Below, piece by piece: positions 28,301-35,693 of a stretch of DNA of 64,000 nucleotides. Made by a program: the position numbers and the translations under genes. Numbering within the stretch: the first letter of the stretch is position 1; every line of letters starts with the position of its first letter. The DNA is from Streptomyces sp. ITFR-21 (GTDB taxonomy: Bacteria; Actinomycetota; Actinomycetes; Streptomycetales; Streptomycetaceae): contig NZ_CP134605.1 of the NCBI RefSeq assembly GCF_031844685.1, positions 6,174,001 through 6,238,000 on the forward strand. The letters are read 5' to 3'. Below the pieces are notes generated by a model. That model was given only the letters and a program-made list of their open reading frames with translations, was not told the DNA's origin and did not search any database.

Positions 28301-30024
28301 TGGCCGGCGAAGAGCGCGCCGATCTTGCCGGGGTCGGCCGCCTGCGCGCGGAAGAAGACACCCTTCGGGTGCGTCCAGTGCGCGGCGTCCGGCCGGGCCC
28401 GCAGGCCGTCGAGGGCGAGCCCGCGCAGCTCCTCCAGCTGCTCCCCGCCGTTGGCGGCCAGCGCGATCCGGGCGTGGCCGGCGGGCGCCGGGCCCTGCGC
28501 GGCGGGGGCGCCGGAGGCCAGCAGGGCCGTGAGCGCGGCGGTGTCCGGGGCGTGCCACAGGTGCACGGCCGCCACCGGGGCGACCGTCTGCACCTCGCTG
28601 TCGTCGCCGTACTCCTGGAGCACGACGTGGAAGTTGGTGCCGCCGAAGCCGAACGAGGAGATGGCCGCGCGGCGCTGCGGGCGCTCCGGGTCGCGGATCC
28701 ACGGCCGGCTGACGGTGTTGACGTAGAACGGGCTGTCGCCGAAGCCGATCGCCGGGCTGGGCGTGCTCACGTTGATGGTGGGCGGCAGTACCCGCTGGTG
28801 CAGGGCCAGCGACAGCTTGATCAGTCCGGCGGCGCCGGCGGCGGCCTTGGTGTGGCCGATCTGGGACTTGACGCTGCCGACCGCCGCGTACTGGCGCTGC
28901 TTGGTGCTGTCGCCGACCACCTCGGCGAGCGCCGACAGCTCGGTGGCGTCGCCGACCGCCGTACCGGTGCCGTGCGCCTCGAACAGCTCCACCGAGCTGG
29001 GCGAGCAGTCCGCGTCCTCGTAGGCGCGGCGCAGGGCGACGGTCTGGCCCTCCTTGCGGGGGGCGTAGATGGACTTGAAGCGCCCGTCGCTGGAGGAGCC
29101 CAGGCCCCGCAGCACCGCGTAGATCCGGTTGCCGTCGCGCTCGGCGTCGGCCAGCCGGCGCAGCGCCAGCATGCCGATGCCCTCGCCGATCAGCGTGCCG
29201 TCCGCGTTCTCGTCGAACGGGCGGATGTTGCCGGTCTTGGAGAAGGCCGGGGTCTTGCTGAAGCACAGGTACATGAAGATGGTGTTCTCGGCGTCGCAGC
29301 CGCCGGTCAGCATCATGTCGGCGCGGCCTTCGAGCAGTTCGCTGGCCGCGGCCTTGAGCGCGCCCAGCGAGCTGGCGCACGCCGCGTCGATGGTCATGTT
29401 GGTGCCGCCGAGGTCGAGCCGGTTGGCGATCCGGCCGGCCACCACGTTCCCCAGCATGCCGGGGAAGGAGTTCTCCTCCCACGGCGCGAAGGCGAGCTTG
29501 AACTTCTCCGCGATCTCCTCGGCGTCCCGCTCGGACAGGCCGCAGCTGCGGACCACTTCCTTGAGCACCGGTGTCTGGAGCCGGGCGGACAGCGGCTGGG
29601 TGAGCTGGTTGGCGCCGGTGATGCCGAGGATGACACCGGTCCGGGTCGGGTCGTACCAGGACTTGCCGGCGTCGGCGTCCTTCAGCGCGTCACGGGCCAC
29701 GACCAGGCTCAGCAGCTGGAGGACGTCGGTGACCTCCAGGGTGTTCGGCGGCAGGCCGAACTCCAGCGGGTTGAACGGCACGGTCGGCATGAAGCCGCCG
29801 CGCTTGGCGTAGGTCTTGTCCGGTGCCGACGGGTCGGGGTCGTAGTACTCGTTGACGTCCCAGTGGCCGGCCGGCACATCTTCGATGCAGTCGGCCGCCG
29901 AGACCACGTTGCCCCAGAACTGCCGCAGGTTGGCGGACTTGGGGTAGAGCGCGGACAGACCGACGATGGCTATGGGATCGCGCGCGAGCCGACGGTCGAG
30001 GTCGGCTCCCTGGTTACGGTTCAC
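22375..30024 (-). CDS. pfaA: PfaA-like PUFA synthase subunit: KS-AT-5xACP-KR-DH
   Basis: A 2549-residue iterative synthase. KS: residues about 15-460 with Cys216 in DAACASSL, FEAHGTGT and IGHTKAAAG. AT: about 570-870 with Ser667 in GHSFGE. Five near-identical ACPs between about 1225 and 1715, each with LGIDSIKRVEI where Ser takes phosphopantetheine. KR: about 1980-2260 with VVTGGGRGIT, LVHGAGVLAD and SDYAMANEVLN. A C-terminal PS-DH-type hot-dog begins near 2290 with DHVIGDTPVLPAA. This is the standard PfaA plan with a KR and a C-terminal DH. The GTG at 30024 follows AGGAGAG by seven bases. The partner subunits are encoded directly downstream, and the free ACP and thioesterase directly upstream. 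Confidence 0.95.
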   Translation of the reverse strand: MNRNQGADLDRRLARDPIAIVGLSALYPKSANLRQFWGNVVSAADCIEDVPAGHWDVNEYYDPDPSAPDKTYAKRGGFMPTVPFNPLEFGLPPNTLEVTDVLQLLSLVVARDALKDADAGKSWYDPTRTGVILGITGANQLTQPLSARLQTPVLKEVVRSCGLSERDAEEIAEKFKLAFAPWEENSFPGMLGNVVAGRIANRLDLGGTNMTIDAACASSLGALKAAASELLEGRADMMLTGGCDAENTIFMYLCFSKTPAFSKTGNIRPFDENADGTLIGEGIGMLALRRLADAERDGNRIYAVLRGLGSSSDGRFKSIYAPRKEGQTVALRRAYEDADCSPSSVELFEAHGTGTAVGDATELSALAEVVGDSTKQRQYAAVGSVKSQIGHTKAAAGAAGLIKLSLALHQRVLPPTINVSTPSPAIGFGDSPFYVNTVSRPWIRDPERPQRRAAISSFGFGGTNFHVVLQEYGDDSEVQTVAPVAAVHLWHAPDTAALTALLASGAPAAQGPAPAGHARIALAANGGEQLEELRGLALDGLRARPDAAHWTHPKGVFFRAQAADPGKIGALFAGQGSQYVDAGRTAVMALPPLRTAFDQANQYFQGTETLSRVAFPPPAFNDGQRQVQEESLRRTEYAQPAIGALSMGHYRYLRELGFAADGFLGHSFGELTALWAADAVDDATFLSLARARGAAMAPPDTEGFDAGAMVAVTASEQATLALMAGIEDLAVCNRNAPEQTVVGGSTESVVRLLAAAEQAGVRAKRLPVSAAFHTPFVAHALEAFRGSVDGAEIRAPRGPVFANTPGAAYGDSVEDNRRVLAEQLVNPVAFADRVEEMYAAGFRTFVEFGPRGVLARLVRDILGEREHTVLSLDAGPNQDADLALKRAVAQLAVLGLPLGTADRYTAPVVAEKPVKGMTIPLNGINYVSDARKAKYRDALDNGYRVVLPAPAAPVAVPVAAGVGARSAEAAAPALPAPTPPAPAPVVTPAPAPAPAPVPAQVPAAVASSAGPAGVPLPRTPDAVAPAPSADLSDRLTVTEETPSVQPAAPAAPGRLDSLVADHLSLHDQYLNGQLDSVRQLTELLTQAAGQGRVNEVLPGVSAVKEHGLAIGRTHLRANEILRELAGFEYGAAPAAAPAAPAAPAAPIAPAAFVPPAPAALPPYTPAPAPALPAAPATPALALPAAPAAPAPAPVAAPAFAPAPVPAPAAPAVVPAPAPATAAGPSVDPAAVQAALLEVVSEKTGYPTDMLEPGMDIEADLGIDSIKRVEIMGTLQERFPTESHAGPEALAELRTLSDITNFISSRTSSAPTTAAVPSAAPTVAATATATATAAIDPAAVQAALLEVVAEKTGYPTDMLDPGMDIEADLGIDSIKRVEIMGTLQERFPTESHAGPEALAELRTLSDITNFISSQTSSAPATAPAAATATATAAIDPAAVQAALLEVVAEKTGYPTDMLDPGMDIEADLGIDSIKRVEIMGTLQERFPTESHAGPEALAELRTLSDITNFISSQTSSAPTTAAVPSAAPTVAATATATATAAIDPAAVQAALLEVVAEKTGYPTDMLDPGMDIEADLGIDSIKRVEIMGTLQERFPTDSHAGPEALAELRTLSDITNFISNSTGAAAGGAPEAAPTAPGGAVDPAAVQAALLEVVAEKTGYPTDMLDLGMDIEADLGIDSIKRVEIMGTLQERFPTSSSAGPEQLAELRTLSDITNFIADLSGAAAAEPATAAPETAVTPDGSADQAGIGRGQAVLTPLPEPDQLVGAFPEGSTALLVDDGSDLVPALAQRLTADGWQIAVLRLPEVTARLTDGTDHALSGWGTAELAARTKEITDRQPRLVLLPATRQDLDWREGVRRLAHGLLIAKHVVAPLREAAATGRTAFVTVTALDGAFGLRGVAEQLAPAGGYGGLVKTLAIEAPEVFTRGVDLAPGLDPAEAAALVIAELLDAAVGPVQVARDGVGRAALSLAGTPFAERAGHAGALPPEPTADDLLVVTGGGRGITASCVVDLAGRYHTGLLLLGRTPLAEEPGWAAGLYGPADLKAAAVGHLREQGEKPVPKRVEQLYQSVVAVREIRHTLDEVHAAGGTAEYLAVDITDGAALKAALAPYADRVTGLVHGAGVLADQLIEQKKAAEIERVFAPKLDGLRAVVQALPEERLRHVVLFSSVAGFFGNRGQSDYAMANEVLNTWASSFKLRHPDSRVTSVNWGAWDSGMVSPQIKEVFAERGIALIGARTGPRLFTEQFAADRGGDVVTVLGPTTPLSSRPVVVPPTPVVVQRELSTLADTPLVTDHVIGDTPVLPAALALGWAIGAVERVTGASVGRVRDFAVLKGVVLGTDEHDRLRLRAQATADGSGAEVLIESGDGEGAARPRYSAKVELSAAGPDRPRLTGLPALGSGRDAAGLYQDGTLFHGPALRGIRKVAAEDGNRLVLECELAEPAAAGGAFAGTLYGPGTADLLLQAALVWTRLHRGTASLPLAVAEAELYEVLPDGGPFLVVVEPVDPAADPNSAITKLTVTACAPDGQVLARFGGVSVAAAPQLAAKFVNS
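24880..26350. repeat. Five tandem ACP-coding repeats with a 621-bp higher-order duplication
   Basis: Five copies of a roughly 230-bp ACP-coding segment alternate with Thr/Ala linkers, about 290-325 bp per unit. The cores are almost identical in DNA, including rare T-ending codons not seen in the flanks. The segment near 25381-25500 recurs at 26002-26121, offset 621 bp (207 codons), with one visible difference, so a two-ACP block was duplicated. The linkers before ACP2 and ACP4 are therefore the same, while the one before ACP3 differs. Confidence 0.95.
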
Positions 30025-30060
30025 TGAGAAGCTCTCCTGCTTTCGGAAGCGGGGACCGGA

Positions 30061-30984
30061 TCACGGACGGGCGGCCGACAGCTCCTCGCCGGGCGCCGGG
30101 CGCTCCGGGATGCCGTCGGATGCGTCGGCGAGCAGCGCGTGCGCGATGGCCGCCGCCGAGTCGGAGCGGGTGAGCATGGTGTAGTGGTCGCCGGGGCACG
30201 GCAGTACGGACAGGCCGTGCGCCGCGAGTTCCGGCCAGCCCAGGTCCGGGTCGCCGTGGATCAGGCTGCGGTCGGCCTTGAGCAGTACCAGCGGCAGTAC
30301 GGCCGGCTGGGGCCGGTACGCCGCCGTCAGCCGGTTGTTGCGCAGCAGCCCGTCGACGTACGTGTCGTAGAGCTTGCGCAGCCCCGGCAGCGAGGTGTCG
30401 GCCGGCAGGGCTCCGGCGGTGACGCATGCCTGGAGTACGGCTGCCAGCCCGGACTCCAGGTCGTGGCCCGCGTATCGGTCGGGCGGGCCGGGCAGTACCC
30501 GGTCGCGTTTGGCGCCCAGGTACATGGCGAACCAGTCCAGCAGCATCGGCTGGTCCAGGTCGCTGTCCGCGGGGGTGTACGCCTCGGTGGGTGCGATGCT
30601 GTCCAGCAGCACCAGCCGGTCCGGCAGTGCGGCGGCGGGCAGCCGCCCCGTCATGGTGTGCGCCACCACGCCGCCGAACGACCAGCCCACCAGGACCGAC
30701 GGGCCCTGCGGGGACTCCGTGAGCAGCAGGTCCAGCAGCCGGGCGGCCAGGTCCTCCACCGTGGTGGAGGGCCGGTCCCCGGTCAGCGCGGGCTCCCAGT
30801 ACTCGGGGAGCACGCTCAGGTCCAGTACCGTCAGCCCGCTGCCCTCGGGCAGCGCCGCGGCGAGCGTCCGGTGGACGGTCGCCGGCAGCGCTCCCGGGTG
30901 GACCACGAAGACGGTGCGTCCGCCGGCGTCGGCGGTACGGTACCGGTTGACGACCTGCGGGGTGCTCCTAGGCCGCGTTGGCAC
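30061..30984 (-). CDS. Alpha/beta-hydrolase thioesterase
   Basis: A 307-residue thioesterase of the type found at the end of NRPS/PKS systems. Ser102 sits in the nucleophile elbow GWSFGG, Asp is likely in LVLLKADRS and the His is in CPGDHYTMLTR near the C-terminus. The lid region around LLDWFAMYLGAKRDRVLPG is larger than in type II editing enzymes, so it may release the finished chain. The GTG at 30984 overlaps the stop of the ACP gene by 17 bases; its ribosome site is weak, consistent with translational coupling. It lies 36 bp before the PfaA-like gene. Canonical marine Pfa loci lack such a discrete partner, so it hints at an unusual offloading step. Confidence 0.87.
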   Translation of the reverse strand: MPTRPRSTPQVVNRYRTADAGGRTVFVVHPGALPATVHRTLAAALPEGSGLTVLDLSVLPEYWEPALTGDRPSTTVEDLAARLLDLLLTESPQGPSVLVGWSFGGVVAHTMTGRLPAAALPDRLVLLDSIAPTEAYTPADSDLDQPMLLDWFAMYLGAKRDRVLPGPPDRYAGHDLESGLAAVLQACVTAGALPADTSLPGLRKLYDTYVDGLLRNNRLTAAYRPQPAVLPLVLLKADRSLIHGDPDLGWPELAAHGLSVLPCPGDHYTMLTRSDSAAAIAHALLADASDGIPERPAPGEELSAARP

Positions 30985-31234
30985 GCTGTGCGCTCTCTTC
31001 CGCTATGAACTCGGCCAGCTCCTTGATCGTCGGGTGGTACCACAGCGCAGTGGTGCCGAGCTCGAACCCGAGCCAGTTCTCCAGCTCGCCTGCCAGGATC
31101 AGGGCCTCGGTGGAGTCCAGGTCAAGTTCGTCGAAGAACCGTTCCGGGGCAACTTCACTCGGATCCACGCCAAGGCGATGGGCGATCTTGTCGATCAGCC
31201 AGTCCTGTGCGTCCTTCGCTGCGACAACGGCCAT
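30968..31234 (-). CDS. Free-standing acyl carrier protein
   Basis: An 88-residue ACP. The phosphopantetheine Ser is in FDELDLDSTEALILAGELE, followed by a PTIKELAEFIAEE helix, as in discrete carrier proteins of type II or trans-acting systems. ATG 31234 is preferred to an in-frame start further upstream because the helix-I sequence (AKDAQDWLIDKIAHRLG) begins there. It is the first gene of the leftward Pfa-like operon and its sequence is unlike the five tandem ACPs, so it probably serves a different step, such as receiving the finished chain or a starter before thioesterase action. Confidence 0.9.
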   Translation of the reverse strand: MAVVAAKDAQDWLIDKIAHRLGVDPSEVAPERFFDELDLDSTEALILAGELENWLGFELGTTALWYHPTIKELAEFIAEESAQRANAA

Positions 31235-31460
31235 CGTCCGGACCTCCGGGGAATATCGGCTGGTGGTCGGCCGCAAGCCCGCGGCCTATGTGTGATTCGG
31301 AGCCGATACTAGAGGAGAAAAAGAAGAAAGCCAGTGACGTGCGCCTCCTTGTGACACTTATTAACCTGGAGTTGCCGAAATTAAAATATAGCAGTTAGTG
31401 GTCACTTAGTTCGCGGGGCATTATTGCCGACATGTTAATCGCCAGGTCAATAGTTATGCC
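31235..31460 (-). promoter_or_regulatory. AT-rich upstream region of the Pfa-like operon
   Basis: The 150 bp around 31310-31455 is much less GC-rich than any other part of the window (e.g. GCCGAAATTAAAATATAGC). It lies directly upstream of the first gene of the leftward operon and holds no gene, so it most likely contains the promoter and regulator sites. No clear operator symmetry was identified. Confidence 0.5.
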
Positions 31461-32491
31461 ACCGGCGTATGGCCTCCTCCGGGCCGGCCGCGGAGGCTCC
31501 GGAACCGCCGATCCCACCGGCAGGACACCGGCAGCCCGCAAGATCCGCGAGGGAAATCGGGGCCTGCCGCGTAGGTGTCCGAATGTATGCCACTGCCGTA
31601 CCGATCGGTGAAATCCGGACGCGGCAATCCGCCGCTCCGCGCGCTCTCGTGCCCCGCTTATGCGCCCGCGTGCGGACGCGCCGCCCCTGCGACGGCGCCT
31701 GCGGCACGCCGTCGCGGGGCGGCCGGCGGACGTGGTGCGGGTGCGGACGCCCGCGGCGGTACCGGATCGCGGCTCGGCCGCGCGCCGCCCGGTTGGAACC
31801 GCGTCCGCAGGCCGACGCCCAACACGGGCGTCGCCGCGTGGCGGTCCGAGCGAGCCGGTCCCGGGTGGCCGCGACCGCTCCTCCGCCCCGTGTCCGGCGG
31901 GCGACGAGCGCTTCGGTGTCGAAGGCGCCCGGCGGCGCGGCGGTCTTCCCGGCGGCGGCCTACGGGACCGCGGTGGTCCGCTCGCCCCGGGGAAACAGCG
32001 CCGCTTCCTCGCGGGCTCGGCGGGGTCCGGCCGAGCCCCCGCCGCCCCCGTTGCCCTCTCCGCCCTTGGCGTTTTCTCTGCCGCCGCCGCCCTCGTCTTC
32101 GGCGTCCTGGTCGGCGGCGGGGAAAACCCACCCGGCGGGCGGGATCCCGGCGCGGCGGTCGGTCGGCCGGCGTGCGGCGGCTCGTCAGCGGGGACGGCCG
32201 TGCGGGGCGGCTGCCGCGGGACCGAAGGGGGCGGGCGGACCGGGCGAGGCCGGCCGAACGGGTTCAGTGGGAGCCGGGGGCGGCCCACCGTCGACCGTCC
32301 GGTTGAGGAACGGGGGTGCGGCGCCGACCCGCCGCCGGCCGGCCGCGCTCCGGTGCGCCGGGCGGCTCCTCCCCGGACCGGGCCGGTGACACGGCGCTAC
32401 CGCCCGGCCTGCACGTCTGGCCGTACCTGGCGACTCCGCCTGATGCGCCCAGCCCGCACGAACTGCCGTACCTGCGCGGCCCGCGCGGCCC

Positions 32492-32730
32492 GCGCGGCCC
32501 GGCGTACCCGGTACACCGCCGTACCCGCCCGGTCTGCGGGACCTGCCGCACTCGGTGAACTGGCGTATCTGTCCGGCCTGTCCGGCCTGCGCGGCCCGGC
32601 GCACTCGGCGACCTGCCTACCCGCCCGGCCTGCGCGGCCCGGCGTACCCGGTACACCTCCGTACCCGCCCGGTCTGCGGGACCTGCCGCACTCGGTGAAC
32701 TGGCGTATCTGTCCGGCCTGTCCGGCCTGC
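32492..32730. repeat. 99-bp direct repeat, 140-bp offset
   Basis: Bases 32492-32590 recur at 32632-32730 with a single mismatch (32518 g against 32658 t). The 41 bp between the copies are related in composition (CGCGGCCCGGC strings). No coding meaning was found; it looks like a recent tandem duplication of 140 bp. Confidence 0.9.
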
Positions 32731-32941
32731 CGTACCCGGCGAACCGCCCGACCCGCGGCGAGTGGCGGACGAAGGCGTCTTTGGCACCCGGTGGCCGCCG
32801 CGCCGTCACCCGCGGCGCGGCTCCTCCAAGACGGCGAACGCTAAGAAGGTGTCGGCGTTCCCCGCCGGGGGCCGCGCTACCGGCTCCGCGTCGCACCGGC
32901 GGAAGGTGCCGAGCACGGCGCTCCAGGCGCGGGGCTGTCGC

Positions 32942-33094
32942 GAGGATCTCCGCGGCGCCGCCCGGCCCGGCACCCGCATCTGCCGCGTTCCCGCCGGTCG
33001 GCGACACACCACGCCGGCCCCTCCTCCGCCGTGCCGCCCGCAGCGCACCGGATCCCGCCCCGCCACCCGCGCGGATCCACACGACAGACCCCGG
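32942..33094. repeat. Dispersed intergenic repeat, copy A
   Basis: About 153 bp that aligns with 48685-48837 in the same orientation at roughly 80-85 percent identity by eye, with two compensating 1-bp gaps. The best-conserved core is CGCGTTCCCGCCGGTCGGCG. Both copies are non-coding. It may be a degenerate miniature element or a relic shared through recombination. Confidence 0.75.
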
Positions 33095-33539
33095 CTGTCC
33101 GGTGAAGGCGCCCCCCTGCGGGGTGACGCGCGGCCGGAGCCGCCGGTCCGCCGGGCGATCCCGGTCGGCCCCCGCAGGGCCGTGTCGGGCGCCCGGGTGG
33201 GAGCGCCGGTCACCTGCGCTATGCCGCCTCCGCGCCGGTCAGCCGCGGTGCGCCGCCTCTCCGCCGGCCGGCGGCGGCGCCGTGCCCTCGTCCTCCGTGC
33301 TCCAGCACCCGTCGGTGGCCGTCGGTCGGCCGCCCGGCCCCCCAGCCGTGCCGGACGACCCAGGACAGCCGTGCCCGCGCGGCGCCGGCTGTCCCTGATT
33401 CGTACGCGGACTGTATATCTCGACATCGTAGGCTGCGCAGGCGGCGAACACCCGGTGGCATGTGCATCCCACGCGCCCGAAGGGACTCTGGCCGGGTGGT
33501 GAACCCGCGGGTCCCGAATTACCCGAATACGCCGGCGCA

Positions 33540-33835
33540 CTACTGGGGGAAACCGCGGAACTCCTCGTAGCGCAGTACTTCGGCGATCTTGAACATCGCG
33601 TAGAACCTGACCAGCCGAAGCCGCGCCTCGGCGGAGATCGAACCGGCCGCCGCGCCCAGCAGCGCCGCGTCCAGCTCGTCGACGGTGGCGGTCGGTGACG
33701 ACCGCACCTGGGCGATGACGGCGTCGTACGCGTCCTGGTCGGCCATGTGCAGCCAGTCCAGTTGTCGATGATCGCTCCGTTGCTCATCCCGCGCAGTACC
33801 AAGGCCGCCGTGGTGAGTATTTCGTCGAGACCCAT
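33540..33835 (-). pseudogene. Small unknown protein gene broken by a 5-bp duplication
   Basis: An ATG at 33835, preceded by GAGGAG, opens MGLDEILTTAALVLRGMSNGAIIDNW and then runs into an unnatural Arg/Pro/Thr frame. In the next frame LHMADQDAYDAVIAQVRSS and onward reads naturally to a stop at 33540 (ending FYAMFKIAEVLRYEEFRGF). The switch coincides with a tandem 5-bp duplication at 33753-33762 (ccagt twice). Removing one copy joins both parts into a 96-residue, mostly helical protein. Alternatively the downstream part is a separate 68-residue gene from ATG 33746, but that ATG has no ribosome site. The family is not recognised. It is divergent from the Crp/Fnr gene. Confidence 0.55.
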
Positions 33836-34060
33836 CGCTCCTCGATTGCCCGTGGTCCTTGCCGATCCCCGTCGGGCCCTGTCGTTCCCGCCCGCCCCCG
33901 GCCGCTCCGGCCTGCCTCCGGCTGATCCCGGCTGATCCCGGCCGGGCCCGTGTACGCCCGGCCGGCGCCGGCCCGTCCCCTCCCCGGATCAGTCCGGACC
34001 GATGCACAACGAAGTCGTCCGCGGCGCTTTCCGGCGGCCCGCGGCCGGGGGGAAGGCACC

Positions 34061-34795
34061 ATGCGCGGCGACGGGCGGGCCCGTCCGCCGGCGCGACCGG
34101 GGCGACCCGCGCGCGCCGCCTGGGGCTGGCCGGCGCGGAGCCTGCTCGCCTCCCTCGGCGACCAGTCGCGCAAGCGACTGCTGGCGATCGGGACGCTGTG
34201 TCAGTTCGCCCCATCCGGACGGCCGCTGATGCGCGAGGGCGACACCAGCACCTTCGTTCTGATCCTGCTCGACGGAGTGGTGAAGGCGACCGGCCGGTCC
34301 CAGGACGGCAAGGACGCGCTGCTGGCCGTACGGGTGGGCGGCGACCTGGTCGGGGAGCTCGCGGCGATCGACGGGCAGCCGCGGTCGGCCACCGTGACCA
34401 CCAGCGGCACCGTGCTGGCCCGCGTGGTCAAACAGGCGGACTTCCTCGACTGCCTGCGCCGCGAGCCGGAGGTCGCCGCCATGGTCAACCGGTCGGTCGT
34501 CGGCAAACTGCGGGCCGCCAACGCCCGCCGGATCGACCTCACCGGCTGCGACGTGCCCACCCGGGTGGCCAGGGTGCTGCACGACGTCGTGGTGCGCTAC
34601 GGCGAGCGGACCGCGGAGGGCGCCGTTCTGCGCTGGCCGCTCACCCAGCCGGAGTTGGCGGGCCTGGCGGGCGCCGCCGTGGTGACCGTCAACAAGGTGC
34701 TGCGCCAACTGCGGGCGGACGGCGTGGTGTCGACCGGCTACCGCTCCGTCACGGTACTCGACCTGGACGGGGCCGCCGCCGTCACCTATCCCTGA
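34061..34795 (+). CDS. Crp/Fnr-family transcriptional regulator
   Basis: A 244-residue regulator. Residues about 35-130 form the cyclic-nucleotide-type beta-roll (FAPSGRPLMREGDTSTFVLILLDG, GGDLVGELAAIDGQPRSATV), the long dimer helix follows, and the C-terminal helix-turn-helix is LTQPELAGLAGAAVVTVNKVLRQL. There is no cysteine cluster, so it is not an FNR-type Fe-S sensor. The ATG at 34061 is chosen for GGAAGG six bases earlier; upstream codons in frame are Arg/Pro-rich and unlikely. It converges on the GntR gene with a 14-bp tail-to-tail overlap. Targets are unknown; it may act on the adjacent clusters. Confidence 0.88.
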   Translation: MRGDGRARPPARPGRPARAAWGWPARSLLASLGDQSRKRLLAIGTLCQFAPSGRPLMREGDTSTFVLILLDGVVKATGRSQDGKDALLAVRVGGDLVGELAAIDGQPRSATVTTSGTVLARVVKQADFLDCLRREPEVAAMVNRSVVGKLRAANARRIDLTGCDVPTRVARVLHDVVVRYGERTAEGAVLRWPLTQPELAGLAGAAVVTVNKVLRQLRADGVVSTGYRSVTVLDLDGAAAVTYP

Positions 34796-35687
34796 ACGGC
34801 CGACCGTCCCCCGCGGCCCCGCCTGCCGCCGAGCCGCCGCCTGCCGCCGAGCCGCCGCCTGCCGCCGAGCCGCCGCCTGCCGCCGGACCGTCGGCTTCCA
34901 CCCGTACGGCGGCCGCCACCGGTCGCCCGCCCCCGGGGAGACGGCGAGCGGGGACCGGCGCGCGCCGGGCCGCGTCCGCGGGATGCGCAGCCTTCTCCTG
35001 CGTCCTGGCGGCGGCCGGTCCGTCGGCCGTCAGACCGGCGGCGGTCAGCGTCAGGTGCCGGGCCAGCACCTCGGCCGCGGTGTCGGCGTCGCGGGCCAGG
35101 GCCGCCTTCTCCAGCCGGCGGTGCTCGCCGGCGAAGTCGCGGTCCGGGGTGCGCCGCACTGACCAGCGGCGGCCCAGCTCGCTGGCGGTCCACATCCGGT
35201 CGAAGGTGTCCAGCAGTACGGCGTTGCCGCAGCCGTCCAGCAGCGCCCGGTGGAAGGCGTGGTGGGCCTCGGACCAGGCGCCGCTGACGTGCTCGCCCTC
35301 CTCCGGCGCGTACACCGGGGTACGCGCCAGCCGGTGGTGGGCCGCCCGTATCCGCGCCTCCCAGTCCAGGTCGCCGCGTTCGACGGCCATGCGCAGGACG
35401 ACCGGTTCGACGGCTCGGCGGGCCTCGGCGATCTCCTGCCAGCGCCGGTCGGAGAAGGCCGGGACCGCGAAGCCGCGGTTGGGCAGCCGGTCGGCGATGC
35501 CGTCGCCGACCGCCCGGACCAGTGCCTCGCGCACCACCGCCAGGCTCACATGGTGCTCCTTGGCCAGCTCCTGCGGCCTGAGCGCCTCGCCCGGGGCGAA
35601 CTCGCCGCGCATGACCGCCTCCCGCAGCCGGGCGTACACCCGCTCCGACAGCATCTGCTTCGCCGAGGTGCCGGCCGTCTCCGTCAT
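34782..35687 (-). CDS. GntR-family regulator with FCD domain
   Basis: A 301-residue repressor. The winged helix is at residues 10-75 (RVYARLREAVMRGEFAPGEAL, PQELAKEHHVSLAVVREALVRA), the all-helical FCD ligand domain at about 85-220 with the metal/ligand residues of the family (GNAVLLDTFDRMW, GEHRRLEKAALARD). The last 75 residues are low-complexity and end in a Gly/Ala/Ser repeat encoded by an 18-bp tandem repeat at 34825-34878. It is divergent from a PEBP-like gene, and a perfect 18-bp palindrome lies 23 bp upstream of its start, so self-regulation and control of that gene are likely. Confidence 0.9.
   Translation of the reverse strand: MTETAGTSAKQMLSERVYARLREAVMRGEFAPGEALRPQELAKEHHVSLAVVREALVRAVGDGIADRLPNRGFAVPAFSDRRWQEIAEARRAVEPVVLRMAVERGDLDWEARIRAAHHRLARTPVYAPEEGEHVSGAWSEAHHAFHRALLDGCGNAVLLDTFDRMWTASELGRRWSVRRTPDRDFAGEHRRLEKAALARDADTAAEVLARHLTLTAAGLTADGPAAARTQEKAAHPADAARRAPVPARRLPGGGRPVAAAVRVEADGPAAGGGSAAGGGSAAGGGSAAGGAAGDGRPFRDR
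34825..34878. repeat. 18-bp tandem repeat in the GntR 3' end
   Basis: Three exact copies of gccgccgagccgccgcct plus a partial fourth. On the minus strand it encodes repeated Ala-Ala-Gly-Gly-Gly-Ser, a flexible tail. Slippage would change length in steps of six residues without breaking the frame. Confidence 0.9.
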
Positions 35688-35693
35688 ACGCTC

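Larger units (their letters stand above)
31461..33539. other. Gene-poor island
   Basis: About 2 kb separating the Pfa-like operon from the regulator genes. All six frames give long but low-complexity Arg/Pro/Ala strings without ribosome sites, typical of chance openness in high-GC DNA. It contains a 99-bp duplicated sequence (32492-32730) and one copy of an intergenic repeat shared with position 48685. It may be the remains of decayed genes or mobile DNA. Confidence 0.55.

Noticed and set aside
31469..32844. Long plus-strand frames in the gene-poor island
   Set aside because: Arg/Pro/Ala strings, no ribosome sites and no recognisable fold; a hydrophobic string near 32040-32110 is isolated.
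33746..33935. A plus-strand small gene from ATG near 33747
   Set aside because: Its sequence is unstructured and lies antisense to the better-supported broken gene.
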